From an uncultured bacterium (GTDB taxonomy: Bacteria > Bacillota > Clostridia > Lachnospirales > Lachnospiraceae), in contig CANOLZ010000009.1 of assembly GCA_947567075.1 (NCBI GenBank), forward strand, positions 1-34,821: a stretch of 34,821 nucleotides of DNA, written 5' to 3'. The position numbers and the translations under genes are program-made. Below, in pieces: positions 34,600 through 34,821 of the stretch (position 1 is the first letter of the stretch; each line of letters opens with the position of its first letter). The notes beneath the pieces were generated by a model, which was not told the DNA's origin, searched no databases, and saw only the letters and a list, made by a program, of their open reading frames with translations.

Positions 34600-34821
34600 A
34601 AGCTCCTCACCAAACACACCCTACTAATAGATACTTGGAACGAATATTTCAAAGATACATACTATTTTGAAGTGAGGGACGTTGAGATTTTCATAGGGAA
34701 TAAATTTTTAGACAACGTTCTAAAGAGCTTGTCAAAGGTCAAGCTTGAAACTTTCTCCTGTATTCCTTTTTGGAGCGAACAGCCAAGAGATTACAGCACA
34801 CTTGAACCTTTTATACCAGAC
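34600..34821 (+). CDS. Partial open reading frame at the window edge, unknown
   Basis: The frame is open for 74 codons to the window end: LLTKHTLLIDTWNEYFKDTY, YFEVRDVEIFIGNKFLDNVL, KSLSKVKLETFSCIPFWSEQ and PRDYSTLEPFIPD. The composition (folded-protein mix of aromatic, charged and hydrophobic residues) looks genuine. No ATG or SD lies upstream and a TGA closes the frame at 34597-34599, so the 5' end is probably truncated. I do not recognise the family. It is divergent from the MobC remnant. Confidence 0.45.

Noticed and set aside
1..34821. CRISPR array, tRNA or rRNA genes
   Set aside because: I saw no regularly spaced repeats and no tRNA cloverleaf or rRNA segments. Short tandem repeats found are described where they occur.

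Overview
The window is low-GC DNA from a Gram-positive anaerobe of the Clostridia, most likely a member of Lachnospiraceae. The evidence is the S10-spc gene order, the zinc-ribbon (C+) forms of S14, L36 and adenylate kinase, the small KOW gene between map and infA, strong AGGAGG-type ribosome binding sites, and accessory families (EFR1-type flavodoxin/ferredoxin, LytTR/GHKL regulators) typical of that family. I cannot name a species.

Region 1 (1-13.35 kb, minus strand) is the S10-spc ribosomal protein supercluster, read from right to left: rpsJ, rplC, rplD, rplW, rplB, rpsS, rplV, rpsC, rplP, rpmC, rpsQ, rplN, rplX, rplE, rpsN, rpsH, rplF, rplR, rpsE, rpmD, rplO, secY, adk, map, a KOW-domain gene, infA, rpmJ and the start of rpsM. 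It couples ribosome assembly with the Sec channel, nucleotide supply, N-terminal Met removal and initiation. Transcription appears to start at a near-consensus promoter at 13325-13353. It then runs through a roughly 230-nt untranslated leader that can fold into a three-way-junction RNA, a good candidate for autogenous control.

Region 2 (13.4-22.9 kb) is intact chromosome: a SAM-dependent methyltransferase transcribed divergently from the S10 operon, a lipoprotein, an OmpR-type two-component system, and a compact minus-strand operon. That operon holds a small repeat-tailed protein, a leucine-rich-repeat protein, a VWA/metallopeptidase-fold protein (DUF2201-like), a MoxR AAA+ ATPase, a small helical protein and a cytidylate-kinase-like protein, with an isochorismatase-fold hydrolase at its head. 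The MoxR-VWA-LRR set is the least understood intact system in the window.

Region 3 (22.9-34.8 kb) is a gene graveyard. Remnants of IS3, IS200/IS605 and probably IS110 elements lie among broken genes: a GNAT acetyltransferase, a carboxymuconolactone-decarboxylase-like protein, an unnamed 330-codon protein, a DUF6033-like protein, an agr-like GHKL kinase and its LytTR regulator, and a MobC/relaxase pair. A few genes inside it look intact: a TetR regulator with a clear palindromic operator, an EFR1-type flavodoxin-ferredoxin, a small membrane protein, and a GNAT protein that probably carries an in-frame internal deletion.

The most informative regulatory signal in region 3 is a pair of near-identical 21-bp-spaced tandem repeats. 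One lies upstream of the LytTR regulator and the other upstream of the DUF6033-like gene. They look like the regulator's own binding sites and tie the two broken units into one former regulon.
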